Shown: piece by piece, positions 1-9,179 of the stretch
Layout of the letters: each line of letters opens with the position of its first letter
How positions within the stretch are numbered: the first letter of the stretch is position 1
Assembly: GCF_000485595.1 (NCBI RefSeq)
Contig: NW_014577301.1
Span: forward strand, 121,184 to 145,322
Direction: 5' to 3'
DNA length: 24,139 nt
From: Priapulus caudatus
Lineage: Eukaryota; Priapulida; Priapulimorpha; Priapulimorphida; Priapulidae
Notes under the pieces: generated by a model
The model's input: the letters and a program-made list of their open reading frames with translations, nothing else
What the model was told of the DNA's origin: nothing
The model's database searches: none
Made by a program: the position numbers and the translations under genes

Positions 1-306
1 AGGCTAATTTCACAAAATAAGCAAGTAACTGAAAATGTAATTTTTTCAGATGTTACCGTAAACAAAGGGTTAATTCGGCATGTTGTACAAGGTTGCTGCA
101 ACTACAACATGTCTTTTCATAAACTAGGGGTCCAGACGGTTAAAATGATCGAGACCAGTCCCAGCTTGTTATACCTCCGGTAGGGGTGCACTTAATTTTT
201 TGGGTCTCGGTCACTGCACTATAAACGTTTGTATGCAGATGGAGGAAGAAGACTAGATGTAGATTTTGAATGCCTATAATAATACAGGTATTTGTTCTAC
301 TTGTAG

Positions 307-393
307 AGGTTCGTCTGAAAGACTATGGGAGTAAGTTGATCGAAGTGATAGACAATGGTTGTGGTGTGAGTGACCTTAATTTCCAAGGGTTAA
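307..393 (+). CDS. PMS2: PMS2-like exon (human exon 3 equivalent)
   Basis: Bounded by acceptor ttgtag and donor GTAAGTAAA. It reads (E)[20 protein letters not shown] followed by SDLNFQGL. The DNGCGV motif is the conserved GHKL nucleotide-binding motif of MutL proteins. The exon is 87 nt long and starts and ends after the first base of a codon. This matches the size and phase I recall for human PMS2 exon 3, so the intron positions appear ancestral. Confidence 0.9.
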
Positions 394-3300
394 GTAAGTA
401 AATATATATTATAATGTATAAATAAATGTCATATATATATATTAGTTTATATTTTATATGTGCTTATTATTATGTCAGACTCCAAATTGTTCTAATACAG
501 ATTTGATCCAAATTGAATGGAATTTGTTATGTGGACACAGATATATAGGTAGTCATGTGTTTCTTTGTGCATAATTGGGTAAAATGTATCAAATGGATAT
601 AGTAATGGTTGTTCCAATTGATCTAACTGTTTGAAATAATTTACAGCATTGAAACATCATACCTCAAAACTCAAAGCATTTTCCGAACTTGTTGGAGTGG
701 AAACTTTTGGGTTCAGGGGTGAAGCCCTTAGTTCTCTCTGTGCTTTAAGGTAAGTCAGCTAGAGACACCCTTGATTCTTTGTTATCTTGTTCTCAACAAT
801 TGCTTTGCAGGGTCTCTGCGGGTCATGGAAAGTATGGAAAGTCATGGAATTCAATTCTGAAAAATTCCAGGCCCTTGAAATGTATGGAAAATTATATATG
901 TCCGTAAAAGTCCTGGAAAGTCATTGAAAAATAATTCCGCAGCAGAATTTAATTAAAAATTGCGGTGCTGCATGGGAAAACTACATTCGAAACAACATCG
1001 GATTGCTTTTCTAAACCCGATGCACAATATACATATATATAGTTATTTACGGTAATATCATGTACAGTCTGACCTCCTTTATCCGGCAATCCGTTATCCG
1101 GAAATCTCTATTAACCGGCTGCGATCACGCAGTGTATGTTCTCTGTTTTTAGCTCATCTGACATAGTCAGATGCAGCTTGTAGAATTGCATGATTGTCCG
1201 TGCATGCGTCCGTGCGTGCGTCCGTCCGTCAACAGTTGGGCACAAATCTAAACGGCTCGACGTACGGATTCGAAAGTCGGGACGTAGTGGGGTAATCTGA
1301 AAACGAGTTGGGATGTTGAAGCTGGAGGTCAAAGGTCAAGAGGTCTAAAAGAAGGGGGAACATTCCCTCCTTAACTTAAGGTATAGGGAGGAAATGCAGA
1401 ATTGCGGCACAAATCTAAATGGCTCAACCTATGCTCTTAATATTCGGTGTATAGTGTGATGGGCAGGAAACCCACCAGTGCGAAATTGGAGGTCACAGGT
1501 CAAAGGGCAGTGGGGGAAAGGTCGGATATCAGACATTTTCTGAAGACATGGCCTAACGGACAGAGTGAAAAACTTTTTTGTTTCAGCGCTGACCTACCAT
1601 TTTTATCACTTTATTGAAAGGACCATGAAATGTGCTTTCCACTGACGTGCGAAGAGTAAGTGTCTGATAATCTTTTGACCCTCAAAAGGAGGGTTAAACG
1701 TGGATTCCTGAACTGCCTCAATGATGTCACAGTGTTCTCATATTCATGGCACATCCATAATCTAGAAAGCCAATATGTCTGGATAGCCCAACGGGTACAG
1801 CACAGGATTATGGCACGGGATTTTTTATTATTTACCTGTTTTCTGTATTTTTCTATCTATCCATTTAACTATTTTTTCCCAATTAACTCAAATATTTACA
1901 TGATTTATTTACATCAATTTAATAACAACAAATAATTTTTACAATTAAATATTTTTTCATAGGAGTTTCAGGCACGCGATTTGTATCAACCAATGGGATT
2001 TGGGAGTTATGCAGAATGCAGAAGGTTGCTGAAATGATGTGTAAGCAACTGCGTATCTGTATATATCATATCTGCACCTAACAAATGTGTCACTACGCAC
2101 GACTGAAATTTTACGTTCATAACCGTAGCAACACACCTCAGATGAGCCCAGTCCCTCTGCGGCTCTTGTTTCATTCATTTCCACCTAAAAATCTCGCTCA
2201 AAACTCGCTCTAAGCTCGTTCAAAACTTGCGCGATGTACCAACCGTACGTGTGTTTGCGTGTGTGTGTGTGTGTGTGCGTGTGTATGTGGGTGTGTGTGT
2301 GTGTGTGTTGTCCGCTCGTGTCCGCTATGCCTCCGGACAACTTTCGTCCGTTACCGAGCAACTTTTACTAGCGGACGTTAGTGAAACGCACTACTGCGCT
2401 ACGCATTCGCGATTGATCGAGCCCCGTACTTCAATCAAAGGCGCCGCTGCCGCCGAATACGCGAGTGTATCGATCGTTACAGCCCTAGATCTCAGCACAA
2501 AAGAAACAAACATAAACCGAGCTCAGGTGGTAAAATGTCTGTTTTATTTCATTTTATTTCCATTTCATATAAACCATAAAACACGACATGCAGTTTGTTA
2601 CAAATAATCATAGCAACGAGTAAATACATTATCACATGCATAAACCCTACTGAACTGCATAGAAATGCTGTGTTTGAGCATAATTCTCATATCCGGCCAA
2701 ATCCCATATCCGGATGGGTGCCGGGGCCGGATAAAAAAGGTCGGACTGTACACAGTGCATGGTCTGTAGTACAATTGAAACGTCGCCATTGATTGGCTGC
2801 CTGATAACGCTCTCAACCAATGAGCGATACTGTTTGAAGCAGATTAGGTCTCGATGTATTTCCTGCCGAGAAAAGAAAGATGAAGTTGCTTATATTGATG
2901 CAGAAGCTGTCTAAAAATTCTCAGGAAAGAAATGAGACATACTGTGTTTCATGTTGCCAGGTGGTTATAAAAACCCAACACTTTAACTTTAGAGAAAGAA
3001 GACAAAACAGAGTAACAACATGTTTAGTGTCATGGCGCCCAGCCCAGAGAGACGTTCTTTTATTTACCGCTTACATCACTGACAACTTCCTGTAGGTCGA
3101 TGATGTCATTGTGATAATCCACATCGCGATAGGCGCCGACATCATGAACGCCATACCTAACTACTATTTAACTGAACAATTTTTATTTTAGGACAAATGC
3201 GGCCATATTAAAACTAAAAATAATAGTGGTTTACAAGATATTGCAATCCTTCGCCTCTTAGATTAATAAATAACAAACCTCGGTCTGTAGCCTGCAGCCA

Positions 3301-5479
3301 AAAAGTTGTGTTGCGCAACTTTGTCAGTGGATGTGCTTGTAGTGGCACCACCATTGTTGTAAACAACAGTATAGCCGTCAGTTTTAAAACAATTACAAGA
3401 AATATTCTAATGAATATTGAACAATGACATTTTTGAAACCTATTTTAACTGAAAATATGCAAGGAACCTAGCTAGGGTCATGTGTTCCTTTAAGTTGACA
3501 TTTTTAACATATGCTATGGTTAGGGTTAGGGTTATTCGAAACTATTTATATCTAGTTAATCGTAGTATTTGTGTGTGTAGAGTATGTATGGTTTTGAAAA
3601 TAAATTTGAATCTAAAACATTGCATTTGTGTTATCACTACAGTGATGTAGTGATTACAACTTGCCACGAATCGTCCGCGATTGGAAGCAAGCTAACATAT
3701 GGTCATGGTGGCGATATCTTGGGTAACATTCCATGCCCACGACAGGTTTGTGAAGTATCTAATAGTGTTGCTATATATATATTATTATTATTATTGTAAT
3801 TTATTTGTATGACACGTTTTCATAATGCAACTTATGCTTTCAATAATTTTAGTGCTTTTTTAGCTCATCTGACATAGTCAGATGCAGCTTGTAGAATCAC
3901 ATGAGCGTGTGTGCGTGCGTCTGTGCGTCCGTCCGTCCGTGCGTCCGTCCGTCAACAGTTGGGCACAAATCTAAATGGCTCGTCATACGGATTCGAAAGT
4001 CGGGACGGGGGTGGTAATCCGAAAACGTGTTGGGATGTTGAAGCTGGGGGTCAAAGGTCCCTTAAGTTAAGGAGGGAATGTTCCCCCTTCTTTTACACCT
4101 CTTGACCTTTTTATAGGGAGGAAATGCAGAATTGCGGCACAAATCTAAACGGCTCGAACTAGGTCACGATAGTCGGTGTATAGCATCATGGTAGGAAAAG
4201 CCATCATTGTGCCGAAATTGGAGGTCACAAGTCAAAGGTCAATGGTGCACAAGGCAGATTTTAGACATTTTCTGAGGACATGGTCTGACGGAGCGATTGA
4301 AAAACTTTTTTGTTTCAGCGGTGACCTACCATTTTTATGGGGCTTTATTGAAAGGACCATGAAATGTACTTTCCGTTGACATGCGAAGAGTAAGTGTCAG
4401 ATAACCTTTTGACCCTCAAAAGGAGGGTTAAACATGGATTGTTTACTGTCTGTTAGAAAGAATTTGACTGCCGGGTTTGCTAGTAGAATCTATTTCATGC
4501 CTGGAGTGATGAGGCTACAATGTCACAGTGAAATTTCCAAAGCTAAATTTGGTTGGAGAAGGTATGCTCCTTAAATCGTATAATTTCTATGGCATTCTGT
4601 ACATGTCAGTGTGTTACATGTAATCGTATGCCACTGCCAGTGCATGTGGTGGTGATATTACTGGTGAGTTTTGGCCTTGCATTAATTAGTTACAGGTGGC
4701 AGCTCTCTATTTGAGCCTGTAGGCTTGCGTAGGTAAATTGGAGTGAGTGCTTACCTATTCTGTCTTGCCAATAGTTGTTGCTATACGTACATGGAGCTCC
4801 CTCTTTAACCTTAAGACACTAAAACGTACGCGCCATCTCGGCGCAACTTTTATAACGATCCCAACGAACATTCCTTTGAGAAGGCTTCCTTGATACATCC
4901 CTGTGCCTTCACTGTTTCGGCATGTATGTGACACATTTGGGACTCACAATAACGAGGGTTTACTAGAATCCCACCACTCCACCACAGAGTCACCGCAGTA
5001 GACTTTAGATGAGCGCTGTCGCTCCGCGGCTTGCGCTCCGTCGCTCCTCCAACTCTTTTCTGTTTCTGAGAAATAAGAATAAAAACATTTTTATATAAAT
5101 TCACAATTTTTGCAATCACTTAATTATCGATGAAGTTTTTTTTGATTATTGTCATTGAGAGTGTAGGAAGACGTCTCTTTTATGAAATAGATATGAGTTT
5201 GATTGAAATTGATGAGTATTTATGTTGCAAAACCTTTTACAGAGGTACCTGTCCGTAACCCTGACTGTATCCTTAAGAATATTATGTTGTTTTTGTGTTT
5301 CACGTTTAGAAGGGAACGACAGTTAGTGTTGCTGAGATCTTCTCTACACTGCCTGTTCGCCATCGAGAATTCACAAAGAATGTCCGCAGAGAGTTCACCA
5401 AGATGGTATCTGTGCTAAATGCGTATTGTGTCATATCGACAGGCATCCGCCTCTCCTGTTCCAATCAAGTGGGCAAGGG
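307..5479 (+). CDS. PMS2: PMS2-like MutL mismatch-repair ATPase, four internal exons (partial gene)
   Basis: Gene-level entry; exons at 307-393, 647-749, 3643-3745 and 5310-5479. Joined, they read in one frame without stops and cover the GHKL ATPase domain equivalent to about residues 55-210 of vertebrate PMS2. Visible ATPase motifs are DNGCGV (ATP-lid/Mg region) and [10 protein letters not shown], both nearly invariant in MutL proteins. PMS2 family proteins pair with MLH1 to form MutLalpha, which nicks DNA during nuclear mismatch repair. The first two human-equivalent exons (with the catalytic ExxN motif) would lie left of the window. The C-terminal exons (rest of the ATPase domain, linker, endonuclease and MLH1-binding region) are not found to the right. 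Introns are 253, 2893 and 1564 bp, the larger two full of transposon relics. MLH1 and PMS1 are less likely because residue-level agreement is with PMS2. Reading frame and splice sites look intact, so this is not an obvious pseudogene. Confidence 0.9.
647..749 (+). CDS. PMS2: PMS2-like exon (human exon 4 equivalent)
   Basis: Acceptor tttacag and donor GTAAGTC. After completing a Thr codon it reads [20 protein letters not shown] then [18 protein letters not shown] and [10 protein letters not shown] are signature MutL motifs: GFRGEAL forms part of the ATP lid. The exon is 103 nt, the same as I recall for human exon 4, with matching phase. It joins 307-393 across a 253-bp intron. Confidence 0.92.
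808..1062 (+). repeat. possible hAT-like terminal fragment
   Basis: Starts CAGGGTCTCTGCGGGTCATG, followed by short ATGGAAAGT/TCATGGAA reiterations and AT-rich DNA. A CAGGG terminus with a TCATGGAAAG subterminal repeat resembles hAT-type ends, but no matching opposite end or TSD was found. The fragment is cut on its right by the pogo-like element starting at 1065. Classification is tentative. Confidence 0.3.
1146..1715 (+). repeat. dispersed repeat family R, copy 1
   Basis: Begins TTTTTAGCTCATCTGAC and ends near ctgaactgc. At the 5' end is a hairpin CATCTGAC-ata-GTCAGATG, then a tccgtccgtc-rich stretch, and near the 3' end a hairpin ACCCTC-aaaag-GAGGGT. It aligns along its length to copies at 3857-4490 and 9249-9872, all in the same orientation. 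No coding capacity is visible. It is nested inside the pogo-like element. The exact 3' boundary is approximate. Confidence 0.75.
2249..2309. repeat. GT-rich microsatellite
   Basis: Imperfect (GT)n interrupted by GC, TA and GG dinucleotides, within the pogo-like element's internal region. Unrelated CG-rich unique sequence follows to about 2510 with no recognisable coding content. Confidence 0.85.
2751..3642. other. intron sequence without recognised features
   Basis: This part of the PMS2-like intron between the pogo-like element and the next exon holds AT-rich unique sequence and a small telomere-like run (3518-3534). No coding exon, RNA gene or clear repeat end was recognised. Confidence 0.5.
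3518..3534 (+). repeat. short interstitial TTAGGG repeat
   Basis: GGTTAGGGTTAGGGTTA, about two and a half telomere-type units inside a PMS2-like intron. Similar runs occur near 7480-7510 and, longer, at 21146-21201. Confidence 0.7.
3643..3745 (+). CDS. PMS2: PMS2-like exon (5' part of human exon 5 equivalent)
   Basis: Acceptor cactacag; the first base completes a Ser codon, then [20 protein letters not shown] and [14 protein letters not shown]. It aligns without gaps to the PMS2 segment between the GFRGEAL and GTTVSV motifs. The donor is GTTTGT after CAG, in phase 0. In human PMS2 this segment and the next GTTVSV segment lie on one exon, so the intron here is an extra one relative to human. 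Confidence 0.88.
3857..4490 (+). repeat. dispersed repeat family R, copy 2 (with internal inversion)
   Basis: Starts TTTTTAGCTCATCTGAC with the same 5' hairpin, tccgtccgtcc stretch and 3' ACCCTC/GAGGGT hairpin as copy 1. The segment 4060-4109 is inverted relative to copies 1 and 3, while both flanks stay colinear. It lies in the 3746-5309 intron of the PMS2-like gene. The 3' boundary is approximate. Confidence 0.75.
4491..5309. other. intron remainder, nothing recognised
   Basis: Intron between the R repeat and the 5310 exon. A minus-strand open frame of about 89 codons (4850-5119) resembles no family I know and has no supporting splice context. No other feature seen. Confidence 0.45.
5310..5479 (+). 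CDS. PMS2: PMS2-like exon with the GTTVSV...LPVRHREF motif
   Basis: Acceptor cacgtttag and donor GTAAGTAAG. It reads [56 protein letters not shown](G). GTTVxVxxLFxxLPVRxKxF is the conserved MutL motif IV region and end of the N-terminal ATPase core. The human exon 5/6 boundary (before the EYAKMV-equivalent REFTKMV) is absent, because both parts are fused here. The exon ends after two bases of a Gly codon. The following exon should begin with the rest of Gly and a Lys/Arg-rich stretch, but I could not find one in the window. Confidence 0.92.
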
Positions 5480-5506
5480 GTAAGTAAGCAATTAAACTTT
5501 AGGCCA

Positions 5507-5963
5507 TGGCTACGCTTCCGGTTACCGGACGCCTAGCTCCCAGGCTACGCATCTGGTCATCCATTTCTTATGTGATCCCAACTATATTTTTTCATTAAAA
5601 AACACAAAACGGTAATTTTTACCATATTAATACTTACGTTTATGTATTTTATTAAAAAAATGTGTTTTTGTAACTCTTGAAACAATAGTAAATCCAGTAG
5701 AATCAACGATTTGAAAGGGGGTGTGGCCTAATTGTGGCGTAGATTTGGGGCACTTGTCATAGCATACACGATACGCACCAGTGCGGTTTTTGTTGTGAAG
5801 CAGTAAAATAAATAGTAGAAGTCTGTACGAAATTGACCACAAACAACGCAACTCAAGCGTTTTCATGCAACCATTTGTTTCTAACACCTGATGATCTCGT
5901 GTGAAATGGAGGACTGGATGCGTAGCCTGGGAGCTGGGCGTCCGGTAACTGGACGCGTAGCCA
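5507..5963. mobile_element. 457-bp MITE with ~45-bp TIRs, copy 1
   Basis: The left end TGGCTACGCTTCCGGTTACC and right end (reverse complement TGGCTACGCGTCCAGTTACC) form inverted repeats extending about 45 bp and containing a second GGCTACGC word. The interior is AT-rich and noncoding. No clean TSD is visible. It starts 27 bp after the donor of the last PMS2-like exon. A related copy lies at 12687-12905. Confidence 0.75.
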
Positions 5964-6180
5964 CTTTGTAAACTTTAACACATAAAAGTGGGGGTGGGGG
6001 AGCAAACCCGCATCATGTCTTATGTGTGGTTATGATCAGGGATGAGATCTCTCCTTGGAAAAGAACATGTACAGGACAAGAAAACATTCTAAAAGTCAAC
6101 TAGGTCTAGTTGTATTCCCCACAACGAAGTCGGCGGGGATACTATGGTTTCATGTCTGTCCAGCCGCCGCCGCAGACACT

Positions 6181-6752
6181 TTCCCTTCCGCTCTATAACT
6201 CGACTCCTAATTGACCTTGCGTGACCAAACATAGTCTACTTACACATCTTGGGCAGAAGGTGCGCAGCGTACCAAAACCAGGTCACGACAACCTTTATTT
6301 GACCTTTACTTTGACCTTGATCATATTTCCCTTCCTCTCTATAAGTCGGCCCCTAATTGACCTAGCGCTACCAAACTTGGTATACTTACACATCTTGGGG
6401 AGAAGGTATGCCGAGTACCAAAACTAGGTCACTGCGACCTTTATTTGACCTTGATCATATTTCCCTTCCGCTCTATAACTCTGCCCCTAATTGACCTAGC
6501 GCTACCAAACTTGGTATACTTACACATCTTGGGGAGAAGGTGCGCAGCATACCAAAACCAGGTCACTAATACCTTTATTTGACCTTTACCTTAACCTTGA
6601 TCATATTTCCCTTTCGCTCTATAACTCAGCCCCTAATTGACCTAGCGCTACCAAACTTGGTATACTTACACATCTTGGGGAGAAGGTGTGTCGCGTACCA
6701 AAACCAGGTCACTGCGACCTTTATTTGACCTTGACATTGACCTTGATCATAT
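6181..6752 (+). repeat. ~146-bp tandem repeat array, left part (four units)
   Basis: Units begin TTCCCTTCCGCTCTATAACT at 6181, 6327, 6461 and 6607 (spacings 146, 134, 146). Each carries cctaattgacctagcgctac, a ggtatacttacacatcttgg block and a closing TTTGACCTTGATC stretch. The array is cut exactly at 6752 by an inserted element and continues at 7693. Confidence 0.88.
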
Positions 6753-7692
6753 CAGGCATCGAATTTGGCAATTTGCCTCTGACAGCAAGTCTAGAAAACC
6801 GAACACGTCGATTTTCTGTGAAAAATCATAAGTTATACGGCTAAAAGATAATGATATTGATTAACATATATACAATTATTTCTTTATTATGGTATCAAAT
6901 ATGAATAAAACCAAGATGGTACAATTAATATTAAAGTTTTTGTCAATTTAAAATATTTACATGTAATAAAATACAAAAAGTCCAGACTCAGAGCAGCAGT
7001 GAGACACATTGTTAGATTATTTAATCTAACAATTGAAGACTATCTGTCATAGAAATATTGATTTAAATTGCACAGTAGTGGGGACTGACTCAGCAGCATA
7101 CACAGGTTTCTGATTAAAATTGCACAGTGACGTAGTAATCGACAAACATTGAAAACATGAAGAATATATACAAAATACTAGTAGTAAAATCACACTGAAC
7201 CGTGTTGATTAATACTATTCTGTGGGATAGGGTGACTGTTTGCATGTACTTGTGTGTATATTTTGTGTATATAAGTATCCGATGCTTGGACGAATATCCA
7301 CGATATATATGTCCTTTAAGGACGTGGATATTCGTCCGAGCATCGGATACTAGTTCGGTGGCGCTATTCGTCCGAGCATTGTTGCGCATCACTACGAAAG
7401 GTTATACACCATAGATTAATTTTGGTGCTATGACACGTGTATATAAGATAACCGAGTCGGTTTAGAGTTAGTGTTAGTGTTAGTGTTAGGGTTTGGGATA
7501 GGGGTAGGGTGACTGTTTGTACTTGCGTGTATATTTGTAATATCCACGTCATTAAATTATACATCTGACGGCATTTAGCTACTAAGTGCTACGACGGCAT
7601 TTACTTGCCGCCGATACAGACTACCTCTGACGGCAAATCAATATGTTCCGGCGGCAAATGCCGTCAGTTGCCGTCGTAAAATTCGATCTCTG
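6753..7692. mobile_element. 940-bp DNA-transposon-like insertion with 5-bp TSD
   Basis: Inserted in the tandem array with CATAT duplicated at 6748-6752 and 7693-7697. Ends are CAGGCATCGAATTT and, reverse complemented, CAGAGATCGAATTT (12 of 14 match). The right subterminal region has several direct and inverted ACGGCAT/TTGCCGYC words. The interior is AT-rich with a 28-bp-arm palindrome (7274-7351) and GTTAGT/GTTAGG runs. No transposase is recognised. CAG...CTG ends with a 5-bp TSD could fit some hAT lineages, but classification is open. Confidence 0.7.
7274..7351. repeat. 28-bp-arm palindrome with a palindromic loop
   Basis: Left arm 7274-7301 and right arm 7324-7351 are inverted copies with one mismatch (AGTATCCGATGCT... 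against ...AGCATCGGATACT). The 22-nt loop contains GTCCTTTAAGGAC, itself a perfect inverted repeat. A further TTCGTCCGAGCAT copy follows at about 7367-7379. Confidence 0.85.
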
Positions 7693-7945
7693 CATATTTC
7701 CCTTCCGCTCTATAGCTCAGCCCCTAATTTACCTAGCGCTACCAAACTTGGTATACTTACACATCTTGGGGAGAATGTGTGTCGCGTACCAAAACCACAT
7801 CACTGTGGCTTTTAGTTGACCTTGACCTTGACCTTGATCATATTTCACTTCCGCTCTATAACTCGGCCCCTAATTGACCTAGCGCGAGCAAACTTTGTAT
7901 ACTTACACATCTTGGGGAGAAGGTGTGTCGCGTACCAAAATCCTT
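7693..7945 (+). repeat. ~146-bp tandem repeat array, right part (two units)
   Basis: Continuation of the array after the insertion. Units start at 7698 and 7843 (145 bp apart), the second ending near ccaaaatcc at about 7945. Contains the triple TGACCTTGACCTTGACCTT at about 7818-7836. Confidence 0.82.
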
Positions 7946-8463
7946 AAAGCAACCAATTTTAACATACTTGCACATCTTAGGCAGATGAGTTGTGTAACAA
8001 ACCTTTATCTTTGTGACTTATTTAACTTTACCTACCTTCTACGTCCTTACAGAGATATTTCATTCATACTAGATCATGGGGGATACATGTAGTTGGCGAC
8101 AACTGCCCTTTCTAGTTACAAGTTGGGAACTGTAGGGACGAATGAATTATTTTATCACAATTATTACAAAAATCAACAACGATATGATTTTGGATGCTGT
8201 TTATGAGGATTTTTTACATGCTACATATATATGGCATTTACGTTAGCTTTGTATGTAATTTTAATACCATCTCGGTGCTTTAACATGATTAAAATTCATG
8301 GGTTTCCCCTAACCAAGGTTTCATCCTGGACCCTGTCTTTTTCCTCTTAAAATGAAATTCTCCATTCTTGTCCCTGTACACTGCAAATTGCTGTAGAAAC
8401 CTGCTCTATATGCAAGATCATTTGTCCCACCACTTTGTCCTGACGTGATTTTAAATTTATACG
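7946..8463. other. unique intergenic or intronic sequence, nothing recognised
   Basis: AT-rich sequence between the tandem array and the first Harbinger-like MITE. No coding exon or RNA gene recognised, including no continuation of the PMS2-like gene. Confidence 0.45.
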
Positions 8464-8466
8464 TTA

Positions 8467-8948
8467 AGCCCGGCGCACACGTGAGTAATTTTACTCAGTG
8501 AAATGATGCATGCGTCAAAATACTCACGTGTGCACCAGATTTTCTTTGAGTTTTCTGATGCATGCATCAAAAACTCAATATCAAACTTGTTTGATAATTT
8601 TTGCATCGTGCGTCAAAATACTCAACGTGTGTATAGTCTCTGATGTTTTATCGGAAGACAAAATGTGGATTTTTGGCCCGATTATGAATGCTTATACGTC
8701 GTTAGTAGCCCAGATTTTAAAGATGGGGAGAAAAGGGAGCAAGCAAACCACAGTAAAAGAAAACAAATTCTTCAGAGGCAGACGAACTATCGGTATCTGC
8801 CATTTTGTACAGTCACATGATCTACATTACCAGTTATACCTAGAGTAATTTTACTCACGTGTGCGGCGGACGCTGAAAATGTTTCACGTGAGTATTTTGA
8901 CGCATGCATCATTTGACTGAGTAAAATTACTCACATGTGCGCCGGGCT
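8467..8948. mobile_element. 482-bp Harbinger-like MITE (element A)
   Basis: Near-perfect inverted repeats of about 65 bp start AGCCCGGCGCACACGTGAGT on the left and, reverse complemented, AGCCCGGCGCACATGTGAGT on the right. Flanked by TTA at 8464-8466 and 8949-8951, the 3-bp TSD of PIF/Harbinger elements. No coding region. The TIRs include repeated ACTCACGTG/CACGTGAGT words. Confidence 0.82.
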
Positions 8949-9179
8949 TTAAGCCTAGCGCAGACTTGCGACTTTTGGTTGCTCGTCGCTGCAACCTGCA
9001 ACCGCAAGCAATAAGTCACACGCTTTACCGCGTGTGCGCATGCAAGCGACTGCCTACCATTTGGCGAAAAAATGGCTCTGGTCATGTGATTTGTTAAAAA
9101 TGGCAGTGCTCAGTCATAGCAGGTGACTTACAGCTGTGGCTGGGATTTTCATGATAATATTAATAATGCGTCGCGGCAA

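Larger units (their letters stand above)
1065..2748. mobile_element. pogo/Tigger-like (Tc1/mariner) element with nested repeat
   Basis: The left end CAGTCTGACCTCCTTTATCC and right end (reverse complement CAGTCCGACCTTTTTTATCC) are inverted repeats, each followed by further ATCCGG motifs. Both ends abut a TA dinucleotide (1063-1064 and 2749-2750), the TSD of Tc1/mariner elements. The CAGTC...TTATCCGG terminus is typical of the pogo/Tigger branch. No transposase is recognisable, so this is a non-autonomous copy. It sits in the PMS2-like intron 750-3642 and is itself interrupted by an R repeat (about 1146-1715). Confidence 0.72.

Noticed and set aside
1779-1830. tRNA-like A-box sequence (ggatagcccaacgggtacag), possible SINE head
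   Set aside because: No B box and no tRNA cloverleaf follows, and no second copy was found in the window. Too weak to call.
4430-4570. Possible additional PMS2-like exon ending in GTATGC
   Set aside because: The flanking exons (3745 and 5310) already join in phase 0 with gap-free PMS2 alignment, leaving no room for an extra exon. The sequence does not resemble MutL.
4850-5119. Minus-strand 89-codon frame in a PMS2 intron
   Set aside because: No recognisable domain and no convincing splice sites. Likely chance.
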